Of a stretch of 64,000 nucleotides of DNA, positions 34,901 through 45,829 are shown one piece after another. A model generated the notes under the pieces. The model ran no database searches. It was not told the origin of the DNA and saw nothing but the letters and a program-made list of their open reading frames with translations. Source of the DNA: Taudactylus pleione (taxonomy: Eukaryota; Chordata; Amphibia; Anura; Myobatrachidae); the NCBI GenBank assembly GCA_031769625.1, contig JAUIMM010001251.1, positions 1 through 64,000 on the forward strand, in the 5' to 3' direction. The first letter of the stretch is position 1; the number at the start of each line of letters is the position of its first letter. Position numbers and translations under genes: made by a program.

Positions 34901-37900
34901 CTGCTCAGTCAGTAGTCAGTATACAGATACAGTATGTGTATATCTATAACTAATGCTGCTCAGTCAGTAGTCAGTAGTCAGTATACAGATACAGTATGTG
35001 TATAACTAATGCTGCTCAGTCAGTATACAGATACAGTATGTGTATAACTAATGCTAGTCAAACAGTAGGTAGTATACAGATACAGTATGTGTATAACTAA
35101 TGCTGCTCAGTCAGTAGTCAGTATACAGATACAGTATGTGTATAACTAATGCTGCTCAGTCAGTAGTCAGTTTACAGATACAGTATGTGTATAACTAATG
35201 CTGCTCAGTCAGTATACAGATACAGTATGTGTATAACTAATGCTAGTCAAACAGTAGGTAGTATACAGATACAGTATGTGTATAACTAATGCTGCTCAGT
35301 CAGTAGTCAGTATACAGATACAGTATGTGTATAACTAATGCTGCTCAGTCAGTAGTCAGTATACAGATACAGTATGTGTATAACTAATGCTGCTCAGTCA
35401 GTAGTCAGTATACAGATACAGTATGTGTATAACTAATGCTGCTCAGTCAGTAGTCAGTATACAGATACAGTATGTGTATAACTAATGCTGCTCAGTCAGT
35501 ATACAGATACAGTATGTGTATAACTAATGCTGCTCAGTCAGTATACAGATACAGTATGTGTATATCTAATGCTGCTCAGTCAGTAGTCAGTATACAGATA
35601 CAGTATGTGTATAACTAATGCTGCTCAGTCAGTATACAGATACAGTATGTGTATATCTAATGCTGCTCAGTCAGTAGTCAGTATACAGATACAGTATGTG
35701 TATAACTAATGCTGCTCAGTCAGTAGTCAGTATACAGATACAGTATGTGTATAACTAATGCTGCTCAGTCAGTATACAGATACAGTATGTGTATAACTAA
35801 TGCTGCTCAGTCAGTATACAGATACAGTATGTGTATAACTAATGCTGCTCAGTCAGTAGTCAGTATACAGATACAGTATGTGTATAACTAATGCTGCTCA
35901 GTCAGTAGTCAGTATACAGATACAGTATGTGTATAACTAATGCTGCTCAGTCAGTATACAGATACAGTATGTGTATAACTAATGCTAGTCAAACAGTAGG
36001 TAGTATACAGATACAGTATGTGTATAACTAATGCTGCTCAGTCAGTAGTCAGTATACAGATACAGTATGTGTATAACTAATGCTGCTCAGTCAGTAGTCA
36101 GTATACAGATACAGTATGTGTATAACTAATGCTGCTCAGTCAGTAGTCAGTATATAGATACAGTATGTGTATAACTAATGCTGCTCAGTCAGTAGTCAGT
36201 ATACAGATACAGTATGTGTATAACTAATGCTGCTCAGTCAGTAGTCAGTATACAGATACAGTATGTGTATATCTATAACTAATGCTGCTCAGTCAGTAGT
36301 CAGTAGTCAGTATACAGATACAGTATGTGTATAACTAATGCTGCTCAGTCAGTATACAGATACAGTATGTGTATAACTAATGCTAGTCAAACAGTAGGTA
36401 GTATACAGATACAGTATGTGTATAACTAATGCTGCTCAGTCAGTAGTCAGTATACAGATACAGTATGTGTATAACTAATGCTGCTCAGTCAGTAGTCAGT
36501 TTACAGATACAGTATGTGTATAACTAATGCTGCTCAGTCAGTATACAGATACAGTATGTGTATAACTAATGCTAGTCAAACAGTAGGTAGTATACAGATA
36601 CAGTATGTGTATAACTAATGCTGCTCAGTCAGTAGTCAGTATACAGATACAGTATGTGTATAACTAATGCTGCTCAGTCAGTAGTCAGTATACAGATACA
36701 GTATGTGTATAACTAATGCTGCTCAGTCAGTAGTCAGTATACAGATACAGTATGTGTATAACTAATGCTGCTCAGTCAGTAGTCAGTATACAGATACAGT
36801 ATGTGTATAACTAATGCTGCTCAGTCAGTATACAGATACAGTATGTGTATAACTAATGCTGCTCAGTCAGTATACAGATACAGTATGTGTATATCTAATG
36901 CTGCTCAGTCAGTAGTCAGTATACAGATACAGTATGTGTATAACTAATGCTGCTCAGTCAGTAGTCAGTATACAGATACAGTATGTGTATAACTAATGCT
37001 GCTCAGTCAGTAGTCAGTATACAGATACAGTATGTGTATAACTAATGCTGCTCAGTCAGTAGTCAGTATACAGATACAGTATGTGTATAACTAATGCTGC
37101 TCAGTCAGTAGTCAGTATACAGATACAGTATGTGTATAACTAATGCTGCTCAGTCAGTAGTCAGTATACAGATACAGTATGTGTATAACTAATGCTGCTC
37201 AGTCAGTATACAGATACAGTATGTGTATAACTAATGCTGCTCAGTCAGTATACAGATACAGTATGTGTATATCTAATGCTGCTCAGTCAGTAGTCAGTAT
37301 ACAGATACAGTATGTGTATAACTAATGCTGCTCAGTCAGTAGTCAGTATACAGATACAGTATGTGTATAACTAATGCTGCTCAGTCAGTAGTCAGTATAC
37401 AGATACAGTATGTGTATAACTAATGCTGCTCAGTCAGTAGTCAGTATACAGATACAGTATGTGTATAACTAATGCTGCTCAGTCAGTAGTCAGTATACAG
37501 ATACAGTATGTGTATAACTAATGCTGCTCAGTCAGTAGTCAGTATACAGATACAGTATGTGTATAACTAATGCTGCTCAGTCAGTAGTCAGTATACAGAT
37601 ACAGTATGTGTATAACTAATGCTGCTCAGTCAGTAGTCAGTATACAGATACAGTATGTGTATAACTAATGCTGCTTAGTCAGTATACAGATACAGTATGT
37701 GTATAACTAATGCTGCTCAGTCAGTAGTCAGTATACAGATACAGTATGTGTATAACTAATGCTGCTTAGTCAGTATACAGATACAGTATGTGTATAACTA
37801 ATGCTGCTCAGTCAGTAGTCAGTATACAGATACAGTATGTGTATAGCTAATGCTGCTCAGTCAGTAGTCAGTATACAGATACAGTATGTGTATATCTATA

Positions 37901-37915
37901 ACTAATGCTGCTCAG
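31915..37915. repeat. 42/49-bp tandem array, about 6 kb
   Basis: The unit is CAGTATACAGATACAGTATG, TGTATAACTAATGCTGCTCA, GTCAGTAGT (49 bp), or 42 bp without one CAGTAGT; about 125-130 copies. Markers show higher-order blocks: TATCTATAAC at 34941 and 36270, and TGCTAGTCAAACAG at 35052/36381 and 35241/36570, are all spaced exactly 1329 bp. The portion 32353-33035 is in the reverse orientation. TATACA-rich units give no significant ORF. Confidence 0.95.
32353..33035 (-). repeat. Inverted block within the 42/49-bp array
   Basis: Units here read ACTGACTGAGCAGCATTAGT and TATACACATACTGTATCTGT, the reverse complement of the surrounding array. The left junction is a palindrome around 32353 (GTATACAGATACTGTATCTG). 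The right junction at about 33030 joins CATACAGTCTTTGTATATCT to forward units. The inverted units have their own variant (ACAGTATTTG), absent from the forward units. Confidence 0.93.
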
Positions 37916-37979
37916 TGGTAAACACAGGATTGTGAGAGGGGGTTTCAAATACTTGGTTAGAAAACCGATGACAAAAAAA

Positions 37980-38150
37980 TACAGGCAGCACTAGTCCTCG
38001 GGCAGTCAATAATCAAAGCTTGTTCATCCATTACTGTGCAATGTTACAGATGCCTTTATTACATCTTTCGTCAATGCATCTGAAACGCTGCACAGTAATG
38101 GATTAACAAGCTTGGATTATTGAGTGCCTGAGGACTAGTGCTACCTGTAT
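37980..38150. repeat. Long imperfect inverted repeat (about 70-bp arms)
   Basis: ACAGGCAGCACTAGTCCTCG at 37981 pairs with GAGGACTAGTGCTACCTGT at the right. CCATTACTGTGCA (38028-38040) pairs with TGCACAGTAATGG (about 38089-38101). The loop is about 26 bp. Probably a palindromic MITE; no TSD was determined. Confidence 0.8.
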
Positions 38151-38159
38151 CTGATTGTA

Positions 38160-38930
38160 CTTTATTATATGTTCAAGACTGAGCGGACACACACACACAC
38201 CCACCCTACACACCTGTGCTGGGTCTGCAGCACTGTCCAAAATTCAGATAGGGGAGTCACACCAACTGCCAGTGAGTCCCAGCGATGTCTGGCAGCGTTT
38301 GGGGTGGCTGTTGGTGTGACTCCCCTATTTGAACAAAGCCTACACACATACAATGACACACGCACACACTGACAACGCCTTCACATACACACAGATACAC
38401 ACCAAATGCAGCCAATTAAATACGTTGCTGGCATCACTTATTAAAGATACCCCCTCCCCCTCCCGGCACACACCACATGTGATACATTACACACTCCTGC
38501 GGTGCGGCTCTGGGAGAGAGCGCCGGGATTACGGGCAGTGTCACTCAGCGGCAGCTCTCCCACAATGCTGGTGCCCCCATGGGAACCGCGCCCATACAGC
38601 CAGCCCATCCAGGTACAGTTGTCTGAGCTCAGGTCTCTTTACAAAAATATATATATATTGTTAAGCTGTGCGGCGATGGAGCGGCGGGCAGGGGGAATTT
38701 CTAGATACTTGGAAACCCCCCTGCATGCGCGTATGTTGCTCATTTATGTAATTGCAGTCTATCTGCCATGAAGCTCATTCTCCCATGTGCAAGATAATGG
38801 GAATACCCCTAAAATATACACATTAGGGGGTACACTATACCGTATAGTACACTATCCTGCTCTGACAGTTATACATTGTATCATGGAGCCCAATCAGTGA
38901 GGCATGTGACACAAGCAGCCAAATCTATTT
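38160..38930. other. CA-rich stretch and hairpin, otherwise nothing
   Basis: ACAC-rich sequence flanks an inverted repeat: ATAGGGGAGTCACACCAA (about 38248-38265) with TTGGTGTGACTCCCCTAT (about 38310-38328). The sequence 38430-38930 contains no element I could bound. Confidence 0.6.
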
Positions 38931-39189
38931 TACAGTTCACATGTATAATGATGTCCTGTCCGTGTTACTGACAGGGGTGGGATTCCATGTGCAGCCTGCA
39001 TGCGGTTCCCCCTCCTCTCCCTGGCGCAGAGCCTGGCATTGTTTCTGCTTCACATGCACATGTCTCTGGGAACATGGCGCCCGCACCGGGTCTCCGGGAA
39101 CATGGCGCCCGCACCAGGTGATTTCTCTACAGTGCATGCGCTGCCATTCTCCCAGTGTTTTCTGTAGCTCCAACATCTGAGTGGTCAGT

Positions 39190-39300
39190 AAAGTATGATG
39201 TTTGGGTGCAGGATGTGGGATGAGGGTCCCCATAGACCCACGAGCCCGTGTGCACCCCTCCACACCCTGCACCCATTATAGATACGCCTATGGTTGTTGC
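39190..39300. mobile_element. hAT-like MITE fragment just upstream of exon 4
   Basis: GGGTGCAGGATGTGGGATGA and CACACCCTGCACCCATTATA followed by GATACGCC match one end of the elements at 41691-42059 and 42330-42699. The other end and a TSD are missing. Confidence 0.65.
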
Positions 39301-39352
39301 ACGGGTCTGTATCACTATATATGTACTGAGTTCTTTATGGCTTTGTACCCAG

Positions 39353-39513
39353 GTTACGGTAACATTGCTCCCAGCACAGAAGGGGGGAAGATCTTCTGCA
39401 TCCTGTACGCCATATTCGGGATCCCTCTCTTTGGCTTCCTATTGGCTGGAATCGGAGACCAACTCGGCACAATCTTTGGGAAAAGCATCGCAAGGGTGGA
39501 GAAAGTCTTCAGG
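39353..39513 (+). CDS. KCNK10: KCNK10 exon 4: filter 1, M2 and the M2-M3 loop
   Basis: The acceptor is TACCCAG (39346-39352). GT completes the split Gly codon, and the next 53 codons run [11 protein letters not shown], then [19 protein letters not shown], then [20 protein letters not shown], ending VFR before donor GTAAGG at 39514. This supplies the YG of filter 1, helix M2 (with the conserved [13 protein letters not shown] segment) and the start of the cytosolic M2-M3 loop. The filter is GYGN, as in TREK-2; TREK-1 has GFGN here and differs at several M2 positions. This is the clearest sequence argument for KCNK10. A degraded hAT-like fragment lies about 50 bp upstream (39190-39300). Confidence 0.96.
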
Positions 39514-40107
39514 GTAAGGAACCGCGCCAATCGGCTGTGCTAACAGGAAAGTACTATTCCAAATAAATAGGATTCTTTAACATAAGATATTCATTTACCT
39601 ATGGCCAGTTGTCTGTGCAAACACTCATGTAATGGTATATGAGGAACCATAAGGATCCGTGATCCCTGTGACTGCTTCCTTTCCTGGCAGAGATTACCAG
39701 TATAGCCATCGGTGATGTAAGCCCAGCAGGCGAGGAAAACCTCTGACTGGGAGCAGCCATGCTGTATATTTAGCCCTTGATATTTTACCAATGCGGATGC
39801 TCCGTACATCACTGATAGTTATTGATAAAGCTCTGTGACAGGACATGGGACGGACTGTCTCAGAAATATGGCATTGTGTAGTTAGTGTCTGCTGCATTAT
39901 GTTCTGAGTGAGCAAAAGTTTCTAACATTTCTACAAGAAAGTACATACAGTACCTACACCCACCTCTAGCACATGTGCACCTCATATTCAGTTTAACCCA
40001 GAGGTTCCCAAACGCGGTCCTCAAGGCTCCCCAACAGTTCAGGTTCTAGAGATATCCATTAGAGAAAAAAACTGCCCAATAAATCACAATATCACACTTA
40101 AGTAATA

Positions 40108-40536
40108 CCCCTTTTACACCAGAGCTAAAACCCGGGTTTTTGAAGGGTTAACCCGGGCAGGTCCCTGGTGTAAAAGGGCAGAGGGTTGGATTGCCGGGTC
40201 GAGTGACCCGGCAATCCAACCCAGGTAACTAGCAGGGTTTGACATGGGCGTAGCCCGTGAAACCCTGCTATGGGAACAGCGCACTCCGGGTCACGATGAC
40301 CTGGAGTGCGCTGCTAGCCGGCCGATTGGTCCGGCTTCAGTGGCGCTTGGAGATGACGTCATCTCCAAGCGTCCACTTTCACTCCGCAAAAGCCGGGTCT
40401 ATGCAGACCCGACTGCGGTGTGAGCAGCGCTGACTCGGGAATATCCCGAGTCAGCGCCGGCAAAATTCCGGGTCTGATCCGGATAGGAACTTTGTTCCAA
40501 CTCCGGGTCAGACCCGGAATTTAGGTGTAAAAGGGG
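40108..40536. mobile_element. Serial-hairpin element, family 2
   Basis: The ends CCCCTTTTACACC and GGTGTAAAAGGGG are flanked by TA. It is filled by successive local inverted repeats: 40109-40178, 40183-40222 (18/18, loop 4), 40230-40270 (11/11), 40278-40312 (15/16), 40316-40336, 40344-40371 (perfect 28-bp palindrome), 40380-40422, 40427-40457 (14/14), 40463-40522 (15/15). No ORF of note. Its architecture is like 16309-16857 but the sequence is unrelated. Confidence 0.82.
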
Positions 40537-40877
40537 TATAAGTGATTAACTGTCTTAGCCCTCTGTAATGTGATATTGGAATTTGTCTGGAGATTTCCCT
40601 CCCAGCAACTTCTGAATTTATCTGACCATCTACGTTGACATTGAACAGTACAATCCATCCAGACTACCTCTACTTATTTAAGTGTGATATTGTGATTTAT
40701 TGGGCAGTTTTTTTCAAACCAACACCATTGCTAATATCCTATTTGACTTTTGCCTTATTGGATACTAGCTAACTGTTGGGAACATTTGGATACAATTTTT
40801 TCTCAATCAGCCACCAAAGCTATCTGTTTATTTGTATCATTCATTTGTTTTATATGGTAGCGAGTTTGCCTAACAAT

Positions 40878-41054
40878 GGGGCAGATGTATGAAGCTGTGG
40901 AAAGTGATAAAGTGCAGAGTGATAAACGACCAACCAATCCGCTCCCACCTGTCATTTTTCAAACACTGTCTGTAACATGACAGTTGTGAGCTGATTGGTT
41001 GGTCGTTTATCACTCTGCACTTTATCACTTTCCAGAGCTTCATACATCTGCCCC
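40878..41054. mobile_element. Palindromic MITE family B
   Basis: GGGGCAGATGTATGAAGCT and AGCTTCATACATCTGCCCC are perfect terminal arms. AGTGATAAACGACCAACCAA and TTGGTTGGTCGTTTATCACT continue the palindrome. The best-preserved copy of this family in the window. Confidence 0.88.
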
Positions 41055-41154
41055 TTTATCTGTTATTTTATGATGTTATGTGTGTGTATGTTTAATTGAA
41101 CTGCAGTTCATATTTATGAATAAATCCAATTTAAATTTGTTCCACTATTAATGT

Positions 41155-41156
41155 GT

Positions 41157-41204
<48 letters not shown>

Positions 41205-41227
41205 TATTTATATATATTATATATAAT
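41155..41227. repeat. (TA)n microsatellite
   Basis: About 70 bp of nearly pure TA dinucleotides with a few interruptions. Confidence 0.95.
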
Positions 41228-41690
41228 TACCAGCACAGACACCTTCCTTCTTTTTTCTCTAGAGATGTCCATGGTTGAGCACAGGTGGTTAAATCAAATT
41301 GACTGAGGTACTAATTAAGTCACCTGTGGTCAAGCATGGATATCCTGTTAAAACCTGGACTGTTAGGTGCCTTGAGGACCAAGTATGGGAACCTCTGGTT
41401 TAACCAGTTAATGGCCACCTATATCGTATCCACGTCATTGCAGTCCGCACATTACCCATAGTAAAATGTCGATCAGTACTAGCGAGCGGCGCCATTAGCG
41501 GATCTGATCTGTCACTTCTCATTGTGAGTTGTCGGCGTCAATATTTTCTGCTCTGCCTGAAATTCACATTTCTACAAAAATTGCTGATAATTAATGCTGG
41601 GCGCCCTCACCAGCGGCCAATCAGTAGCCTGTCCTCCCTCATTCTCTGTGCCGCCATGTACAGGAGCTCAGCGCTTGTCGTTCTGTTATG

Positions 41691-42059
41691 CAGGGGTGTA
41701 TCTATAATGGGTGCAGGGTGTGCGGTGCCCATGGGCCCCCGGGTACACGGGGGCCTGCACCGCACACCCTGCGCACCCATATTATCTAATACCTCTACAA
41801 GGACCCACGTCAGGTGTCTCAGTGCTGCACAAAACGACGGAAAGTGGCCGCCGTGGCCATTTTTCCAGCGTTTTGCACATCGAGGAAATCGCCGGGAAAA
41901 TGGTGGCCGCAACATCTGCGCATGCGCAGTAGACTCTAGACACACTCTAGTGCCCAGTGTCTTCTGTGCTGTGGTGGCCGGACGCCAGGGAGAGAGGAGG
42001 GGGCCCCGGACAGGGAATGCACACGGTCTCCCTCCCCCTCCTCTCTAAAGACGCCCCTG
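41691..42059. mobile_element. hAT-like MITE, 369 bp, perfect 8-bp TSD
   Basis: Starts CAGGGGTGTATCTATAATGG, ends AGACGCCCCTG. CTGTTATG flanks both sides (41683-41690, 42060-42067). Contains the hairpin GGGTGCAGGGTGTGCGGTGC with GCACCGCACACCCTGC. It is the opposite-orientation sister of 42330-42699. The open frames across it are not genes. Confidence 0.88.
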
Positions 42060-42329
42060 CTGTTATGGGTGGTCATCGTGTGCGGGAGCGGTCATTTCTA
42101 TGGCAGTAGTATCGGGTTTTCTTTTTCCTCCCCAAAAAAAAAAGAAGAAAAAAATATTTGATTTTATAAGCAGTACGGCAGCGGTTCCTCCTCAACCTTC
42201 AACTTCCCCCAACAGGGCATCTTCTGTGGATGTCTGTCCGTGGAAGCTGGTGGGATAATTACTGACCCAGCAACATAGAGTAACTCACCTGGGCATGATT
42301 AAAGACATCCAGACAACATGGCCTGTTGG

Positions 42330-42699
42330 CAGGGGCGTTTCTAGAGAGGAGGGGATGTGCAGTCTCCGAAACAGGCCCCTTCCTCTCCGCCCGGTGGTCG
42401 GAAGCGCACTGAGCTGTGCGCGGCCAGCGCCTGAGTTATAGACTCTGGGCACTAGTGTGTGCCCAGAGTCTATAGTGTATGCACAGGTCATCGGGAAAAT
42501 TGGCCACGGTGGCCATTTTACCTTGACTGCTTAAACGACTGGAAAATGGCTGCCGCAGCCATCGCCGGACCTCTGCACTGACGTGGGACTCCGGAGAGGT
42601 AAGTGATACTATGGGTGCAGGGTGTGCGGTGCGGGGCCCCCCTGGACTTAGGGGCCCGTGTTCCCCACACACCCTGCACCTATTATAGATACGCCCCTG
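42330..42699. mobile_element. hAT-like MITE, 370 bp, perfect 8-bp TSD
   Basis: Starts CAGGGGCGTTTCTAGAG, ends TATAGATACGCCCCTG. CCTGTTGG lies at 42322-42329 and 42700-42707. Its right half matches the left half of 41691-42059 in reverse complement, giving a closely spaced inverted pair (270 bp apart). Confidence 0.88.
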
Positions 42700-43175
42700 C
42701 CTGTTGGGGGTACTTGAGGACTTGAGTTGAGAAATACTGTTCCGTGGGGTTTTGGGTAAATCATTTATTCGATTTAAAGTTTTTTGAAAATGAAATTTTA
42801 TAGCAAATTGTGTATGTGATTTATTGTCTTTATTATAACGGGAAGTGACCCTTTAGGACCGGTGTATTCTACTGGGGCAACAAGGGTGGGAAAACTACAG
42901 AGATTGCAATAATGGTAATTACCCTGACCTCCTGCACTCGTAATGCAGGCCCTCTCCCCCATAGAGGCACCAACCTCGCAGCGGCCAGCCTGCTCCTCTC
43001 TGCTGCAGGTGCACTCAGGTATATATAGCTATATACTTATATTTATTACACGGCACTGCACACGCTGGTTGGCGCAGAACAGAAATACTGTAACCCTGAA
43101 ACAGCTTCTTCTATATTTCCCTAATCTCTAATCACCACCCATAGATGGGGACCAGTAATGAGAAGTGTAAACACT

Positions 43176-43588
43176 GCTTTTACACCTAAATCCTGGCTCT
43201 GACCCGAGATTTGGAACACAGGTCCAAAACGGGTCAGACCCAGGACAGACCTTTTCTACTGCGGTGCAGTAGATCAAGATTATTTCCGGATCGGCACCGT
43301 TCACACCACACGCGGGTGCAGTGGAACACTTCTCTCAGCGCTTGGAGATGACATAATTTCCAAGCGCCAAGAAACCCGGAAGCCCCCATGCTGTAAATGT
43401 AAACAGGACCCGGGGTACACGTTTACACTGCTGGGTTACATTGGTTGTTCCCGTGTAAAATCCTGCAAGTTACCTGGGTTGGATCGCCGGGTCACTCCAC
43501 CCAGGATCCAACCCATTACCCTTTTACACCTAGGAGCAACCCGGGTTACCCTGCAAATACCCGGGATTTAGCTCTGGTGTAAAAGGGG
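43176..43588. mobile_element. Serial-hairpin element family 2, diverged reverse copy
   Basis: CTTTTACACCTAAATCC at the left and CTGGTGTAAAAGGGG at the right are the reversed ends of 40108-40536. Internal landmarks recur in reverse order (GCGCTTGGAGATGACATAAT then TTCCAAGCGC; GGGTTGGATCGCCGGGTCAC). Several arms have lost perfect pairing, so this is an older copy. Confidence 0.75.
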
Positions 43589-43994
43589 TGCCACAATGTT
43601 TTACATGCAATAAACTTGAGAAGTGAGATAATCTCTGCCGTCGCAGTCACCCCGATGGCCTCTCATTAAGCAGAATAGGCCCCTCAGGGTGATACTGGGA
43701 CTTTTCATTCCAGCTGCGTCTATTACTTTAATGAGCAGAGATCTTCACAGACACCTTTATAATATTAATGAGGCTGCTGGGGAATACAGCATGAAGAGCT
43801 TTTATGGTGATTGAGCCACGTATGACACTTAAGAAACCAAAAGTTAAAGCTAATTATACATAAATGTACAGATGTGTCCTCATTTATCAATCCTACATTC
43901 CGGACGGAGATTTGGTGGCTGTGTGTGATACTGTATGCTAGACCGCTCGTTATACAGTTTCACAGTCTACGCTACTATTCTATACAGGTTAAGC

Positions 43995-44137
43995 TAGAGG
44001 TTCCCAAACCTCGCTATTACAGTCCAGGCTTTAAGGATATCTATGCTTAACTCCAGATGGAACTAATTAAGTCACCTGTGCTCAAGCCTAGATATCCATA
44101 AACCATGGACTGTAATGGAGGAGTATGGGAACTTCTG
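43995..44137. mobile_element. hAT-like MITE, relative of 39999-41397
   Basis: TAGAGGTTCCCAAACCTCGC at the left and GAGTATGGGAACTTCTG at the right. The flanks GGTTAAGC and GTTTAAAC are similar but not identical octamers. Internal GATATCTATGC...TAGATATCCAT arms are retained. Confidence 0.7.
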
Positions 44138-44546
44138 GTTTAAACTTGGTCCAGCCAGAGGGATAGATTAATGAGGACAATCTGCATGTTCCTGCTGGTA
44201 CAATACATCTGGAGATGGCATTAGTGACCGGGGCCGAGCACATTCCAGAGGCTGGTAAATGCGGCAGCACTACAGAAAACTATGGGGGCTGCGGCAGCCA
44301 TCGGGGTATGTACTGCGCTCCCTCCATGTTACATCTAATTTCTGGGATATGCCGCAAATATACTGTAATAAATAGTCCCCTATAACCTATGGTAACTCAT
44401 TTTCCTTTTCAATTTGTTGAATATTAGGAGAGAACGGTATAGAATAGATTTGCTGGGAGTTACTAGAACATTGTGAGGTTAGTTTCAATTTTAAAAGGCA
44501 AAAAAAAGTCATATAATTATTACAAAAGGATCCTAAAGGTACCTAT
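44138..44546. other. Intron 4 sequence, nothing recognised
   Basis: No exon, array or bounded element. Confidence 0.45.
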
Positions 44547-44692
44547 GGGGTCTATTTACTAAGCCTTGGATGGTGGTAAAGTACCAGCTAACCAGCTCCT
44601 GTCATTTTTGTAGCACAGCCTGTGACATGGCATTTAGAGCTGATTGGCTTGTACTTTATCTCCTTTACTTTATCTCCATCAAAGACTTAGGG
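44547..44692. mobile_element. Palindromic MITE family B, shortened
   Basis: GGGGTCTATTTACTAAGCCT and ATCAAAGACTTAGGGG ends; interior CCAGCTCCTGTCATTTTTGT and AGCTGATTGGCTTGTACTTT. The left arm lacks part of the stem. Confidence 0.7.
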
Positions 44693-44985
44693 GCTCATTC
44701 ATCATCGGGGGCCTTAAGTATCCAACTCGCAGCGGAGGAAACTTGACACCGGAGCAATTCATCATGGCTCCAAAAAGCAGCTGTCTCCGCGGTACAGAAG
44801 TAGCTGCGTTACTCACCTCTTCCCCGTCTGCCCGGCTACGTATGCGTGCAAACAGCCGCCGGGGAGGTAGTGAGGAGGCGGCGATCCCTCTTCGCAACCC
44901 CGGAACTCCTTCCCATAGGGAGGGGCGGAACTACGAGAACAAGAGACATCTGAAGATGGTGCATCTTGCTGAATATCAGGTGGTC
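44690..44985. mobile_element. Unclassified MITE family C
   Basis: GGGGCTCATTCATCATCGGG, GAGCAATTCATCATGGCTCC and ACAGAAGTAGCTGCGTTACT recur in reverse complement at 62035-62360. The right boundary is uncertain. Confidence 0.6.
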
Positions 44986-45159
44986 TATTTGTGACCCCTG
45001 GTGATGAACGGCCATTTTTATAATGTTGAATAATGATGTCGACATAGAAAATGTTGATGTTAGGGTTAGCCTAAAAATAACTTGCTGATATTATCGCCAT
45101 GTCAGAATTTCCTCAGTGCCGACATGCTGCATGTCAATATGTTGTCTGCTAACTATGGG

Positions 45160-45500
45160 GGCGATTCAGCGGGAATTGAATAGCGCCTGGAGGGAGCTCC
45201 CGGACCTATTAATTCAGCACGCTGTTTAGTCCGACTAATAATTTCTCCTCTCACCCCCCAGAGGGTGTGAGTAGAAATCCGACTAAAGTGCCGGCCGCGC
45301 GGCTGATTTCTGGCTTAGCGTGGCACTAACAGACTCACGTCCGGCACTTCAGTCGGAGAATGCCTGTTCTCGCGACTAAGCACCCAGGTTAAGTCTAGAG
45401 AACCGTCATTCTCCGACTTATCTGCTTCCCGACGGAGTAAAAATAGCAGTTACTTGAATAGCGCCAGGAGCTCCCTCCCAGCGCTACAACTCCAGCCCCC
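45160..45500. mobile_element. Unclassified palindromic element
   Basis: AGCGCCTGGAGGGAGCTCC (about 45182-45200) is inverted at about 45467-45485 (GGAGCTCCCTCCCAGCGCT). TTAGTCCGACTAATAATTTC pairs with GTAGAAATCCGACTAAA and CGGAGAATG with CATTCTCCG, giving a multi-hairpin interior. No TSD defined. Confidence 0.6.
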
Positions 45501-45829
45501 TATGTTATGAATGTCAAAATGGTGACTGCCGACCAGATATACCGGACCCACAGAATCACCTGCTCACTGTATTAGTAGCTGCCATTGATCATATGTTAGT
45601 TGGGCAGGTTAATAAGCTCAATAGCAACATATAATGGGAAGACTGATATACACTAAGCACTTGTGGGCAGTGTATATCTGTAACCATACAGCAGACCAAG
45701 TCCCTTTGTAATGATAGCACAGTCTTATGTAACATAACCAGTACAGAGATGTAATAATGATGGGGAGGAGAAATATCCTAGTCCCATGATAAGATGAGGA
45801 ACCAGCGACTGGAACGTCTGTCTCACTGC

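Larger units (their letters stand above)
29911..39352 (+). other. KCNK10: KCNK10 intron 3 (9.4 kb)
   Basis: Bounded by GTGAGT at 29911 and CCCAG at 39352. Two thirds is the 42/49-bp array. It interrupts the codon for the first Gly of pore-1 filter GYG. Confidence 0.92.
39999..41397. mobile_element. hAT-like MITE enlarged by nested insertions
   Basis: The ends CAGAGGTTCCCAAACGCGGT and CAAGTATGGGAACCTCTG are inverted repeats, flanked by GTTTAACC at 39991-39998 and 41398-41405. The 1.4-kb length is explained by inserted material: an element with arms near 40064-40100 and 40678-40713 (CTGCCCAATAAATCACAATA inverted), which holds the serial-hairpin element 40108-40536; family B MITE 40878-41054; and a TA repeat. 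Relatives without insertions are 43995-44137 and 57980-58183. Confidence 0.85.

Noticed and set aside
41524..42048. 174-codon frame
   Set aside because: It overlaps a TSD-bounded hAT MITE and has no homology I recognise.
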